Source: Bacteroidota bacterium (GTDB lineage Bacteria; Bacteroidota; Bacteroidia; Chitinophagales; Chitinophagaceae). From it: a DNA stretch of 34,817 bases. Of the stretch, positions 1 to 7,594 are shown piece by piece (position 1 is the first letter of the stretch; the number at the start of each line of letters is the position of its first letter). A program made the translations under genes and the position numbers. Where the stretch lies: NCBI GenBank assembly GCA_005789565.1, contig SXXL01000021.1, forward strand, positions 1 through 34,817, in the 5' to 3' direction. Below the pieces are notes generated by a model that was given only the letters and a program-made list of their open reading frames with translations, had not been told where the DNA came from and did no database searches.

Positions 1-735
1 GCCGATCTTCAGGAAACTCATCAGGCCGGAAGAACTTCCGCCACCACTGAGCTTTTCCCCTTCCCCGCGCAGGTTGGAATAGTTCGTACCCACGCCGGAA
101 CCGTATTTGAAAATACGGGCTTCCCGTACCCAGAGGTCCATGATCCCACCTTCATTCACTAAGTCGTCATCCACGCTGAGGATAAAACAAGCGTGCGGTT
201 GGGGACGCTCGTAGGCGTTCTGTGATTTCTTCAGCTGACCATCGGCCGGATCAACATAATAGTGGCCCTGCGGCTTGCCGGCAATGCCATAGCTTTCGTA
301 GAGTCCGGTGTTGAACCACTGGGGACTATTCGGTACGCACATTTGGTTGAGGATGGAATACACCAGCTCGTCGTAGAATACCTGTGCATCCTGCGTGCTG
401 GCGAAATAACCATGCCGCTCGCCCCAAACCCGCCAGCAATTCGCCATGCGGTGTGCCACCTGCTTGGCCGAACGCTCGCGACCCAACGTACCATCTGCTT
501 GAGGAACGCCCGCCTTTCGGAAATATTTTTGTGCCAGGATATCGGTCGCGATCTGACTCCACTGCTTGGGCACTTCCACATCGGTCATCTCGAATACCAC
601 CTCACCGGAGGGGTTTCGAATGACGGAAGTACGATAATCATACTCGAACTGATCGAAGACAGAGATGTCATCCCGGGTGTACCGACGCGGGAACTGCAAA
701 CCGCGCGCGGTCGATGATTGTTTTTTGGTTGCCAT
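1..735 (-). CDS. nrdJ: Vitamin B12-dependent (class II) ribonucleotide reductase, N-terminal part
   Basis: The minus-strand frame is open from an ATG at 735-733 to the window edge (245 codons), so only the N-terminal part is present. Class II reductases make deoxyribonucleotides from ribonucleotides in the cytoplasm using adenosylcobalamin, without oxygen and without a separate radical subunit. The sequence shows the family's PNSPQWFNTGL block at about residues 135-145, a conserved cysteine in PHACFILSV at about residue 183 (the place of the first redox cysteine), and the glycine-rich FKYGSGVGTNYSNLRG stretch at about 209-224. The family is normally over 800 residues, so most of the barrel and the C-terminal cysteines lie outside. 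No Shine-Dalgarno site precedes the ATG, as expected for Bacteroidetes. Upstream is a long leader region with a strong hairpin, described separately. Confidence 0.93.
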   Translation of the reverse strand, partial: MATKKQSSTARGLQFPRRYTRDDISVFDQFEYDYRTSVIRNPSGEVVFEMTDVEVPKQWSQIATDILAQKYFRKAGVPQADGTLGRERSAKQVAHRMANCWRVWGERHGYFASTQDAQVFYDELVYSILNQMCVPNSPQWFNTGLYESYGIAGKPQGHYYVDPADGQLKKSQNAYERPQPHACFILSVDDDLVNEGGIMDLWVREARIFKYGSGVGTNYSNLRGEGEKLSGGGSSSGLMSFLKIG

Positions 736-780
736 ACTATGAAAAGACTTTAATGGGTTTTGGTCAGATATTGGATCAAA

Positions 781-801
781 ACACCTCCGCGGGGGAGGTG
801 T
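781..801 (-). repeat. Perfect 8-bp hairpin in the nrdJ leader
   Basis: On the minus strand the sequence reads ACACCTCC, a 5-base loop CCCGC, then GGAGGTGT, a perfect 8-bp stem. It sits 45 bases upstream of the nrdJ start codon. It is followed on the minus strand by TTT then GATCC, too short a T run for a confident terminator. If transcription starts just after the box at 813-806, the mRNA would begin with this stem-loop. Confidence 0.6.
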
Positions 802-805
802 CTAA

Positions 806-813
806 CGAAAGTA
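806..813 (-). promoter_or_regulatory. Possible -7 box for nrdJ (TACTTTCG)
   Basis: This is one mismatch from the Bacteroidetes consensus TAnnTTTG. It lies 5 bases before the leader hairpin and about 70 bases before the nrdJ ATG. No clear -33 TTG was found, so this is a weak call. Confidence 0.25.
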
Positions 814-1073
814 TTTTTAGCTACTTAAAATTCCATAGCTGAAATTTCAACATTGTGTGGAAAAGGGTGTGTATCACTGTGAAACGCCTGATGGATAGGC
901 TTTTCATCATTTTTACACAGACCTGTCCAAAAGATGGAAAAAAATTTTTTGGTAGATTCAACATCTTTTGTCTCCACTCGGAAAAAGCCGTTGGGGGGCA
1001 CTTTTCCCAAGCTACCGAGCTAGGCAGATCGAACCGCTGCCGATGATCAGCGGGGGGGCAAATCCGGTTTGAG

Positions 1074-1081
1074 TAGTTTTG
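1074..1081 (+). promoter_or_regulatory. Candidate -7 box for the DUF2490 gene (TAGTTTTG)
   Basis: Exact match to TAnnTTTG, ending 5 bases before the ATG at 1087. If used, transcription would start at or within a base or two of the start codon, giving a leaderless message. A -33 TTG at the usual spacing is not seen. Confidence 0.35.
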
Positions 1082-1086
1082 ACCAA

Positions 1087-1824
1087 ATGAAGCACTTTTT
1101 TATCTTCTTGGCGGCTGGGATGATGGTTCTGCTGCTCACACCGATCCCGCAGGCACACGCTCAAAGCAAATCGGATGCCTGGGGCACGGTTTTTTTCAAC
1201 GGACCCTATCGTGGAAAATGGGGATTGCACTTGGACGCGCAAGTGCGCAGCACGGCGGGCATGGATGGGTTGAGGACCTGGTTGTTTCGCCCGGGCATTC
1301 AGTATAAACTCAGCAAGCGACAGCTCCTGACGCTGGGCTATGCATACATTGAGGGACGAATCAACGACCCCGGGGTAAGGGCCTATACCCCGGAGCACCG
1401 CCTTTGGCAGCAATGGATCTATTTTCAACCCGTCCGCCGGCAAACGCTTCAGCATCGGTTCCGGATCGAGGAACGATTCATCGGTTCCACCCGATACATT
1501 GAGGGCGTGGGCATACCAAGTTTGTCGACCTACTCGACCCGGTTTCGTTATTTCAACCGGATCATTTTACCGTGGCGGCCTGCGAAATCGTTTGAGAAAG
1601 GACCTTTCTCCACGTTGCAAAATGAGATCTTTTTACATGTGACCGGCACCGACCGGCTTACCGGAAAAACGTTTGATCAAAATCGATTCTACCTGGCGGT
1701 CGGTTATCGAGTGAACCGGACCTGGGATATGGAGGCGGGTTATATGCGTCGGGATGTCCAAACCACCACTCGCCTGAACCGATTGAATACCTGGCAGCTG
1801 GCCCTTTATTTTAGGCCTGATTGA
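1087..1824 (+). CDS. DUF2490 family outer-membrane-type protein
   Basis: A 245-residue protein. I chose the ATG at 1087 because it begins a clean signal peptide (charged start, hydrophobic core, AHAQ at about residues 18-21); the frame also opens at a TTG at 1069. The mature part is rich in alternating aromatic and polar residues: a WGTVFF start, a middle RTWLFRPGIQY segment, EHRLWQQW, an RFRIEERF strand, an RYFNRIILPW strand, and a C-terminal strand ending LALYFRPD. This is the pattern of DUF2490, a Bacteroidetes family expected to form a beta-barrel in the outer membrane; its function is not established. It lies 35 bases before the GGGP synthase gene on the same strand, so the two may be cotranscribed. 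Confidence 0.8.
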   Translation: MKHFFIFLAAGMMVLLLTPIPQAHAQSKSDAWGTVFFNGPYRGKWGLHLDAQVRSTAGMDGLRTWLFRPGIQYKLSKRQLLTLGYAYIEGRINDPGVRAYTPEHRLWQQWIYFQPVRRQTLQHRFRIEERFIGSTRYIEGVGIPSLSTYSTRFRYFNRIILPWRPAKSFEKGPFSTLQNEIFLHVTGTDRLTGKTFDQNRFYLAVGYRVNRTWDMEAGYMRRDVQTTTRLNRLNTWQLALYFRPD

Positions 1825-1859
1825 TATATGATTGATTTTTTTCGGACTTTTATCCCCCC

Positions 1860-2618
1860 ATGCCACCCCGCCATCTCATTTACGAGGAATTGGTCCGCCG
1901 TAAAGCAGCAGGACTAAAATCCTTTGCCGTATTGGTGGACCCGGACAAGACCTCGGTGGACCAAGTAGCGGCCTTGACCGAGAAAGCCGAGAAGTCAAAA
2001 GTGGATTTCTTTCTGGTCGGTGGCAGCCTGGTGGTGAGTACACACTTAGAAGCATTGATCGAAGCGATCAAAAGGAGCACGAACATTCCGGTTGTTTTAT
2101 TCCCGGGAAGTCCCAGTCAGGTAACCCCGGCAGCCGACGCCCTGCTGTATCTTTCATTGATCTCCGGCCGCAACCCGGAGCTACTCATTGGTCAGCACGT
2201 TATCTCCGCCCCGACGGTCAAAAAAAGCGGACTGGAGATCATCCCCACCGGTTACATGGTGGTGGACGGCGGCGTGCCCACAACCGTATCCTACATCAGT
2301 CACGCCAACCCCCTTCCGGCCAACAAGAACGAGATCGCCGTTTGCACCGCCATGGCCGGTGAGATGCTGGGACTAAAACTGATCTACCTCGATGCCGGAA
2401 GCGGCGCCATGAATCCGGTACCCGCCTCCATGATACAAGCCGTGTCCGAACAGATCCAAGTGCCCTTGATCGTGGGCGGTGGCATCACCACCCCGCAAAA
2501 GGCAATGGAAAATTGTCGCAGCGGAGCCGATCTGATCGTCGTCGGCAACGCCATCGAAAAAGATATCGACCTGGTGCGTTCGATCAGCGAAGCCGTTCAT
2601 TCCGTCTCCCGCTCGTAA
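1860..2618 (+). CDS. Geranylgeranylglyceryl phosphate synthase family protein (PcrB-like, group II)
   Basis: A 252-residue TIM-barrel enzyme expected to join sn-glycerol-1-phosphate to a polyprenyl diphosphate (geranylgeranyl or a related chain) through an ether bond. Visible family marks are the N-terminal FAVLVDPDK strand with the phosphate/Mg-site aspartate (about residues 22-30), FLVGGSLV (about 51-58), VLFPGSPSQ (about 79-87), YLDAGSGA (about 176-183), and the phosphate-binding VGGGIT (about 206-211) and DLIVVGNAIEKD (about 225-236). Full-length proteins of this family are about 240-260 residues, so it looks intact. Members of the bacterial group II enzymes occur in Bacteroidetes. The ATG at 1860 is the first in frame and lies 35 bases after the preceding stop. 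Which prenyl chain is used cannot be told from the sequence. Confidence 0.9.
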   Translation: MPPRHLIYEELVRRKAAGLKSFAVLVDPDKTSVDQVAALTEKAEKSKVDFFLVGGSLVVSTHLEALIEAIKRSTNIPVVLFPGSPSQVTPAADALLYLSLISGRNPELLIGQHVISAPTVKKSGLEIIPTGYMVVDGGVPTTVSYISHANPLPANKNEIAVCTAMAGEMLGLKLIYLDAGSGAMNPVPASMIQAVSEQIQVPLIVGGGITTPQKAMENCRSGADLIVVGNAIEKDIDLVRSISEAVHSVSRS

Positions 2619-2669
2619 AACTCCCTCGTAAGCTTTCCGTTCCTGCAAAAAATTAACCCTTAGTCGGGC

Positions 2670-2678
2670 TAAATTTTG
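2670..2678 (+). promoter_or_regulatory. Weak promoter-like box upstream of the lamin-tail cargo gene (TAAATTTTG)
   Basis: The box resembles TAnnTTTG but has three instead of two spacer bases. It sits in the loop of a short inverted repeat, CGGGC (2665-2669) and GCCCG (2678-2682). It is 60 bases before the ATG at 2739. Confidence 0.2.
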
Positions 2679-2738
2679 CCCGGGAAAAAAATAAGCCACC
2701 AGCCGGCGGGATAGGTTTGAAGCCGAACCGAACCGGCT

Positions 2739-4298
2739 ATGAAAAACCGATTCCTCCGAACCCTCCGAGCACTACTACTGCTTCCTTTATCGATCGTATT
2801 ACTGCCCGCTGCTGGTTGGGGACAGGGACGCGTCGTGATCAACGAATACATGCCCTGGCCGGGCAGTGCTTGTGGCACCACCGCCGAATTCGTGGAGTTG
2901 ATGAATTTTGGTCCCGGCCCCATCAACATCGGTTGCTACCTCCTCACCGATGGTGATTTCACCATCACCATTCCCGCCGGCACCGTGCTTCAACCTGGAG
3001 AGTTTTACGTGATCGGCGGACAAGACATCATCGAAGCGCCTTGTGCCAATCTCGACAGCACCATACAAATCGATCTCAATTGGAATACCTGCGGATGCAC
3101 CAGCAGCCCCATCCCCACGACCGGCGATGGCTTGCTGACCGATGGCGGTTCGGCCAATGAACAAGTGGTGTTGCTGGACCCACAGCTTCGGGTGGTTGAT
3201 GCCGTGGCCAGGTCCCTTCCGGTAGAACCGAACAGCACCCTCACGAGCCGATCGCCCGGGGGAAGTAGTTGCGTTGACCAGACCTTCAACTTGAACCTGC
3301 TGAATCCCGCATACGAAACGATCGGACAATCCGCCGGAAGAGGAAACTCTTTTGCCCGTACCCGGGATGGTGACTGTGGATGGGTAAAGGACCCACAGCA
3401 AAGTGCCGGTGCCACCAACAACCGGGGTGGGGAAACTTCCGATGTGCAATACAATTTTTATTACATCAAAGCCACTAGCTGTGCACGCGACGGCCAAGTA
3501 GCCATCACCGTGACCGCGGCCGATTACACAAATGTTTTTCCCATGTCCTTTATTCTGGCAGTGGACAGCAATCGAAACGGACAATTCGATCTGAACGACC
3601 AATACAGCACCGGAACGGACAGCACCCCCAATACGATTCTCTTCGATAGCCTTCCGCCGGGTAGCTACCGCATTACCCTCGCCACGGCCCAAGGCTGTAA
3701 CCTGCAAACCTTCCCCTTCACCATTGCCAGCTGTTCGGTCGTGGCACTACCGCTGAAACTTCGCTCCTTCCAAGCGGAACGAGATCAAGGAGCAGTTCGC
3801 TTTTCCTGGATTCTGGAAGAAATACAAGGATTGGAAGCTTGTCGGGTGGAGGGAAGCAACGATGGAAACGTTTTTCAATGGTTTCATGATCTGGGCCTGC
3901 CGGATGCCCGCGGGCAAAGCTGGCAAGATCAACGAGTGCTGTCCGTACCGCCCGAGATCCGTTTTGTGCGACTTCGGATGACATCCCGCTTAGAGGAACA
4001 GCGGTGGTCCCCCATTGTACCGCTGAGCAGTCCCACCCCGCCCAATGTCGATCGTCTGTATCCCAATCCCACCGCCGGCGCCGTTACGATCGCGACCAAT
4101 TTTCCAGTCTCCGGCATGGCAGAGATAAAGATCCGGGAGGCGGCGGGAGGCCTATTGCGTCGATTTCATCTCCCCATTCAAAACGGATCGAATCGCGTGG
4201 TGATCGACCTGAAAGATCTGCCCAAAGGAGTTTATCTCATACAGTTATCGATACCCGGCAGTATCTCAAGCCGTTACTACCGCATCAGCAAAATCTAA
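2739..4298 (+). CDS. T9SS-secreted protein with lamin-tail domain and type A sorting domain
   Basis: A 519-residue exported protein. Residues 1-29 form a signal peptide (KNR start, Leu-rich core, ending GWGQ). Residues about 30-95 match a lamin-tail domain (VVINEYMPW, AEFVELMNFG, CYLLTDG, GEFYVIGG), a fold common in secreted bacterial nucleases and surface proteins. No nuclease motif is visible after it. The central part carries paired cysteines and a second beta-rich module (about 240-330). The last 80 residues, from YPNP at about 440 to the basic end RYYRISKI, are a T9SS type A sorting domain, which directs passage through the outer membrane and cell-surface attachment or release. The gene stands between GGGP synthase and dxs with its own 120-base upstream gap, so it is probably a separate unit. 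Its substrate or ligand is unknown. Confidence 0.85.
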   Translation: MKNRFLRTLRALLLLPLSIVLLPAAGWGQGRVVINEYMPWPGSACGTTAEFVELMNFGPGPINIGCYLLTDGDFTITIPAGTVLQPGEFYVIGGQDIIEAPCANLDSTIQIDLNWNTCGCTSSPIPTTGDGLLTDGGSANEQVVLLDPQLRVVDAVARSLPVEPNSTLTSRSPGGSSCVDQTFNLNLLNPAYETIGQSAGRGNSFARTRDGDCGWVKDPQQSAGATNNRGGETSDVQYNFYYIKATSCARDGQVAITVTAADYTNVFPMSFILAVDSNRNGQFDLNDQYSTGTDSTPNTILFDSLPPGSYRITLATAQGCNLQTFPFTIASCSVVALPLKLRSFQAERDQGAVRFSWILEEIQGLEACRVEGSNDGNVFQWFHDLGLPDARGQSWQDQRVLSVPPEIRFVRLRMTSRLEEQRWSPIVPLSSPTPPNVDRLYPNPTAGAVTIATNFPVSGMAEIKIREAAGGLLRRFHLPIQNGSNRVVIDLKDLPKGVYLIQLSIPGSISSRYYRISKI

Positions 4299-4358
4299 GA
4301 TCCGCTGAACCCGATGCCAGCTGGGTTGTTATTGGAGTCGTATTCGCCTCTCATCGCC

Positions 4359-4366
4359 TATCTTTA
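4359..4366 (+). promoter_or_regulatory. Candidate -7 box for dxs (TATCTTTA)
   Basis: One mismatch from TAnnTTTG, 19 bases before the dxs ATG. A TTG lies at 4332-4334 but 24 bases upstream, slightly longer than the usual spacing. Confidence 0.3.
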
Positions 4367-4384
4367 CCAACGGAACCTCTTGCC

Positions 4385-6334
4385 ATGGAAATATTACCCG
4401 GACCACTCTTACGCACCATTGACTCCCCGGCCGATCTGAAGAAACTTTCCCGAGAAAAACTTCATCAAGTCTGCAACGAGCTGCGTCAGTACATCATCGA
4501 CGTGGTCAGCGTGCATGGCGGACATTTCGGAGCCAGCCTGGGTGTGGTAGAACTGACCACTGCCCTGCATTATGTATACAATACACCCTACGATCAGTTG
4601 GTTTGGGACGTGGGCCATCAGGCATACGGACATAAGATCCTGACCGGTCGCCGCGACAATTTCGTCACCAACCGGAAATACAAAGGACTCAGTGGCTTCC
4701 CCAAACGAAGCGAAAGCGAATACGACACTTTTGGCGTGGGACATTCCTCCACCTCTATTTCTGCTGCACTGGGAATGGCCATGGCCGCCAAGTACAAGGG
4801 CGAGAACGATCGCAAGGTAGTGGCCGTGATCGGGGATGGTGCCATGACGGCGGGACTGGCCTTCGAGGGCATGAACCATGCCGGCGTGGCCGACAGCGAC
4901 CTGCTGATCATTCTGAACGACAACTGCATGGGCATTGACCCGAACGTGGGCGCCCTGAAAGAGTACCTGACCGACATCACCACCTCGCCGACCTATAACA
5001 AGGTCAAGGATGATGTATGGACCCTGCTGGGCAAACTGCCCGTTGGCAAAACTTTCTCCCGTTCGATGGGGCATAAACTCACGGAAGGATTGAAAGGCAT
5101 GATCAGCAGCAGTGCTAACTTATTTGAAGCACTCAAGCTTCGGTATTTTGGTCCGATCGACGGACACAACATTGCCAAGTTGGTGGATACCCTTCGTGAT
5201 CTGCGCGACATTCCCGGCCCCAAGATCCTGCACATCATCACCACGAAAGGAAAGGGCTACGCCCTGGCCGAGAAAGACCAAACCAAATGGCATGCGCCGG
5301 GTCTGTTCGATAAGGTCACCGGTGAGATCGTGAAGAAAACCTTTGACAAACCCCAACCACCCAAATACCAGGATGTGTTTGGCCATACGATGATTGAACT
5401 GGCTGAAAAAAACGAAAAGGTCTTTGGTTTCACGCCGGCCATGCCCTCCGGATCCTCACTCAAATTCATGATGGAAAAAATGCCGGATCGGGCTTTTGAT
5501 GTGGGCATCGCCGAACAACATGCCGTTACCGTTAGTGCCGGCATGGCAACGCAGGGTCTGCGGGTGTTCTGTAATATCTACTCCTCCTTCATGCAGCGGG
5601 CCTACGATCAAGTGGTGCACGATGTGGCCTTACAGAAATTACCGGTAGTGTTTTGCTTGGACCGAGCCGGGGTGGTTGGCGATGATGGTCCAACACACCA
5701 TGGCTGCTACGACATTGCCTATTTCCGTTGCATTCCCAATATGGTCATCAGTGCGCCGATGAATGAGCAGGAATTGCGCAACCTGATGTATACCGCCCAA
5801 TTGGAATCCACGCAATATCCCATGGTGATCCGCTACCCGCGCGGGGAAGGGGTCATGCCCGAGTGGAGAACCCCGTTCGAGCCGATCGACATTGGCAAAG
5901 GACGAAAACTGAAAGACGGTCGCGACATCGCCTTGCTGACCATTGGCCACCCCGGTAATTTTGCCGACAAAGCCATCAAGCAACTCCGGTTGGAGGGATA
6001 CGACCCGGCCCATTACGACATGCGCTTTGTAAAACCCTTGGATGAGGACTTGTTGCACGAAGCCTGTCAGCGCTACCCTGTATTGATCACGGTGGAAGAT
6101 GCCTCGGTACAAGGAGGTTTTGGTTCAGCCATACTGGAATTCATGGCCAAAGAAGGTTACAAGAACGAAGTACACATACTGGGTATACCCGATCGTATCG
6201 TGGAGCATGGAACACCCAAGGAATTACACCGTGAATGCGGCTACGACACCGAAGCCATCCTGGAGACGGTCCGGACCGTAATGACTACGCGCGGGGCGAC
6301 AGATCCGGTAGCGACACGATCAATGTACCGGTGA
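4385..6334 (+). CDS. dxs: 1-deoxy-D-xylulose-5-phosphate synthase
   Basis: Condenses pyruvate and glyceraldehyde 3-phosphate to DXP with thiamine diphosphate, the first step of the MEP isoprenoid pathway. The frame runs far upstream into the preceding gene (to 4004), but homology starts at the ATG at 4385, giving 649 residues, near the family size of 620-650. Visible motifs are GHFGASLGVVELT (about 40-52), WDVGHQAYGHKILTGR (about 73-88), the ThDP/Mg motif GDGAMTAGLAFE (about 151-162) with its following Asn (NDNCMG, about 179), FGVGHSSTS, the transketolase-like core with the catalytic Glu in GIAEQHAV, and DRAGVVGDDGPTHHG. The C-terminal domain is complete. It is convergent with scpA and their coding ends overlap by 15 bases. 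It supplies precursors for the neighbouring GGGP synthase and for polyprenyl carriers. Confidence 0.97.
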   Translation: MEILPGPLLRTIDSPADLKKLSREKLHQVCNELRQYIIDVVSVHGGHFGASLGVVELTTALHYVYNTPYDQLVWDVGHQAYGHKILTGRRDNFVTNRKYKGLSGFPKRSESEYDTFGVGHSSTSISAALGMAMAAKYKGENDRKVVAVIGDGAMTAGLAFEGMNHAGVADSDLLIILNDNCMGIDPNVGALKEYLTDITTSPTYNKVKDDVWTLLGKLPVGKTFSRSMGHKLTEGLKGMISSSANLFEALKLRYFGPIDGHNIAKLVDTLRDLRDIPGPKILHIITTKGKGYALAEKDQTKWHAPGLFDKVTGEIVKKTFDKPQPPKYQDVFGHTMIELAEKNEKVFGFTPAMPSGSSLKFMMEKMPDRAFDVGIAEQHAVTVSAGMATQGLRVFCNIYSSFMQRAYDQVVHDVALQKLPVVFCLDRAGVVGDDGPTHHGCYDIAYFRCIPNMVISAPMNEQELRNLMYTAQLESTQYPMVIRYPRGEGVMPEWRTPFEPIDIGKGRKLKDGRDIALLTIGHPGNFADKAIKQLRLEGYDPAHYDMRFVKPLDEDLLHEACQRYPVLITVEDASVQGGFGSAILEFMAKEGYKNEVHILGIPDRIVEHGTPKELHRECGYDTEAILETVRTVMTTRGATDPVATRSMYR

Positions 6335-7114
6335 TTCGATCGGCTCGGCTTCTATTTCCCGTTCAGCCGGATCGATGTATTCAATGATGAAATTGTTGCG
6401 CCCCTCCCCGATCAGGATGCGGAGGTATTTTTGCTGGATCAATTCCAACAGCGACAAAAAAGTGAAGATGGCATGAACCCGATTCTCACAACGATCGATG
6501 ATGCGCTCAAAGGATAAGGTTCGGTCCTGCGCCGCCAGATTCAACATCCGCTCGCGCGTTTCCTCCATGGTATAATTGTATTGCACGACGGTGTGCACCG
6601 GACGATTCACCCGATCGCCATACCGCTGCAGGGCTTTTTCAAAAGCCTTCATCAGCTTGAACAGCGTGAGGGTTTGGATCTCCGTGCCCTCCGCAGCCGA
6701 TTCCCCCACGTTCATCATTTCACGCTGGATATTACCGCGCTTGACCATCAGCATGCGCAACGCTTCCATGTCGGCCAGTTGGGCCGAAGCCTCCTTGAAG
6801 CGCTTGTACTCGAGGATCTTGTTGATGAGTTCTTGACGGGGATCGATCTCCTGCCCCTCGGCATCCAACTCTTTGCGGGGCAAGAGCATCTTTGCTTTGA
6901 TCCGCATCAGGGTGGATATGAAGAGGATGAACTCACTGCTGAGTTCGATATTCAACTCTTCGCTCTCCCGGATATAGGTCAGAAAATCGTTGATGATCCG
7001 GTTGATGGGTATATTATAGACGTCCAACTCATCGCGTTCGATAAAGAACAACAGCAAGTCGAAGGGCCCCTCAAATTGAGGCAGGCGAATTTGGTAAGCG
7101 GGATGTGATGCCAT
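6320..7114 (-). CDS. scpA: Segregation and condensation protein A
   Basis: A 264-residue kleisin that, with Smc and ScpB, forms the bacterial condensin used for chromosome compaction and segregation. The N-terminal family hallmark FEGPFDLLLFFIERDELDVYN is at about residues 14-34, followed by the helical NFLxxIRE-like segment, the LSSEFILFISTLMRIKAKMLLP block (about 58-79), and a C-terminal winged-helix region with TFLSLLELIQ. Length is typical. The start ATG at 7114 is preceded by a TATTTTTG box. scpB is not in the window. The last 15 bases overlap the end of dxs on the opposite strand. Confidence 0.95.
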   Translation of the reverse strand: MASHPAYQIRLPQFEGPFDLLLFFIERDELDVYNIPINRIINDFLTYIRESEELNIELSSEFILFISTLMRIKAKMLLPRKELDAEGQEIDPRQELINKILEYKRFKEASAQLADMEALRMLMVKRGNIQREMMNVGESAAEGTEIQTLTLFKLMKAFEKALQRYGDRVNRPVHTVVQYNYTMEETRERMLNLAAQDRTLSFERIIDRCENRVHAIFTFLSLLELIQQKYLRILIGEGRNNFIIEYIDPAEREIEAEPIESPVH

Positions 7115-7135
7115 GTGCTAGTCGACAAAAATAGT

Positions 7136-7143
7136 ATTTGTGG
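7136..7143 (-). promoter_or_regulatory. Candidate -7 box for scpA (TATTTTTG)
   Basis: Exact TAnnTTTG match on the minus strand, 21 bases before the scpA ATG, in the 42-base gap after mscL. It suggests scpA has its own promoter rather than relying only on mscL readthrough. Confidence 0.4.
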
Positions 7144-7156
7144 GGGGTCTTCCCGG

Positions 7157-7525
7157 TTACTTTTTCAGGGAATCTCGGATCTCCCGCAACAACACGATAT
7201 CCTCGGGGGTGGCCGCCGGTTTGGCCGCTTCCTTTTTGACCACTTTGTTCATGGCTTTCACCAACATGAACATCACAAAGGCGATGAAAAAGAATTTGAT
7301 CGTGGCAGCGAGAAACTTGCCGTACTTGACCCCGTTCCAAACCAACTTATCGAGATCGGTGGCATGTACCGCCTCCAGCGCAGGCGCCAACAAGAGCGGG
7401 GTGATCACATCTTCCACCAAGGAGGAAACGATTGTCCCAAACGCACCGCCAATGATCACCGCCACGGCGAGGTCGACAATATTACCCTTCATGGCAAAAT
7501 CCCTTAATTCTTTAAGCATGCCCAT
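7157..7525 (-). CDS. mscL: Large-conductance mechanosensitive channel
   Basis: A 122-residue inner-membrane channel that opens under high membrane tension to release solutes on osmotic downshock. The N-terminal amphipathic helix and TM1 are classical: KELRDFAMKGNIVDLAVAVIIGGAFG at about residues 5-30, with the glycine/alanine-lined pore. TM2 is at about 73-96 (FFFIAFVMFMLVKAMN), and the C-terminal cytoplasmic helix ends PEDIVLLREIRDSLKK. The ATG at 7525 is used; a second in-frame ATG two codons later is possible. It is upstream of scpA on the same strand (42-base gap) and divergent from the DMT transporter. Confidence 0.96.
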   Translation of the reverse strand: MGMLKELRDFAMKGNIVDLAVAVIIGGAFGTIVSSLVEDVITPLLLAPALEAVHATDLDKLVWNGVKYGKFLAATIKFFFIAFVMFMLVKAMNKVVKKEAAKPAATPEDIVLLREIRDSLKK

Positions 7526-7582
7526 ATAAATGAATTTTCAGTAAAGAAAATAAAAAACCGGCATACAACTCCCGAGAATGTG

Positions 7583-7590
7583 CAACTTTG
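7583..7590 (+). promoter_or_regulatory. Candidate -7 box for the DMT transporter (CAACTTTG)
   Basis: One mismatch from TAnnTTTG, ending only 4 bases before the ATG at 7595. If used, the message would be leaderless or nearly so. Confidence 0.25.
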
Positions 7591-7594
7591 CGCC

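Larger units (their letters stand above)
736..1086. other. Intergenic region between nrdJ and the DUF2490 gene
   Basis: This is the only gap above 300 bases. It separates two divergently transcribed genes, so it should hold both promoters. On the minus side there is a near-consensus -7 box (TACTTTCG, 813-806) immediately followed by a GC-rich hairpin (801-781). On the plus side there is an exact TAnnTTTG box (1074-1081). A 61-codon minus-strand frame crosses it (1010-825) but has no recognisable family, and I do not call it. I looked for a cobalamin riboswitch (B12 box near GCCACTG) and for paired NrdR boxes and saw neither. Confidence 0.7.

Noticed and set aside
825-1010. 61-codon minus-strand open frame in the nrdJ upstream gap
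   Set aside because: No recognisable domain, low-complexity composition and no promoter or ribosome-binding evidence; probably chance.
736-1068. Cobalamin riboswitch or NrdR boxes upstream of the B12-dependent reductase
   Set aside because: No GCCACTG-like B12 box and no pair of 16-base NrdR palindromes was found on the minus strand; only a simple hairpin is present.
2799-3707. Long minus-strand frame (302 codons) opposite the lamin-tail cargo gene
   Set aside because: Complementary shadow of a well-supported gene with a signal peptide and sorting domain; its own translation matches nothing.
4308-4327. Short hairpin AACCC/GGGTT after the lamin-tail cargo gene
   Set aside because: Five pairs and no T run; not a convincing terminator.
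4004-4384. Extended N-terminus of dxs
   Set aside because: The frame stays open back into the preceding cargo gene, but the extra residues are basic and low in hydrophobics, do not match any family, and homology begins at the ATG at 4385.
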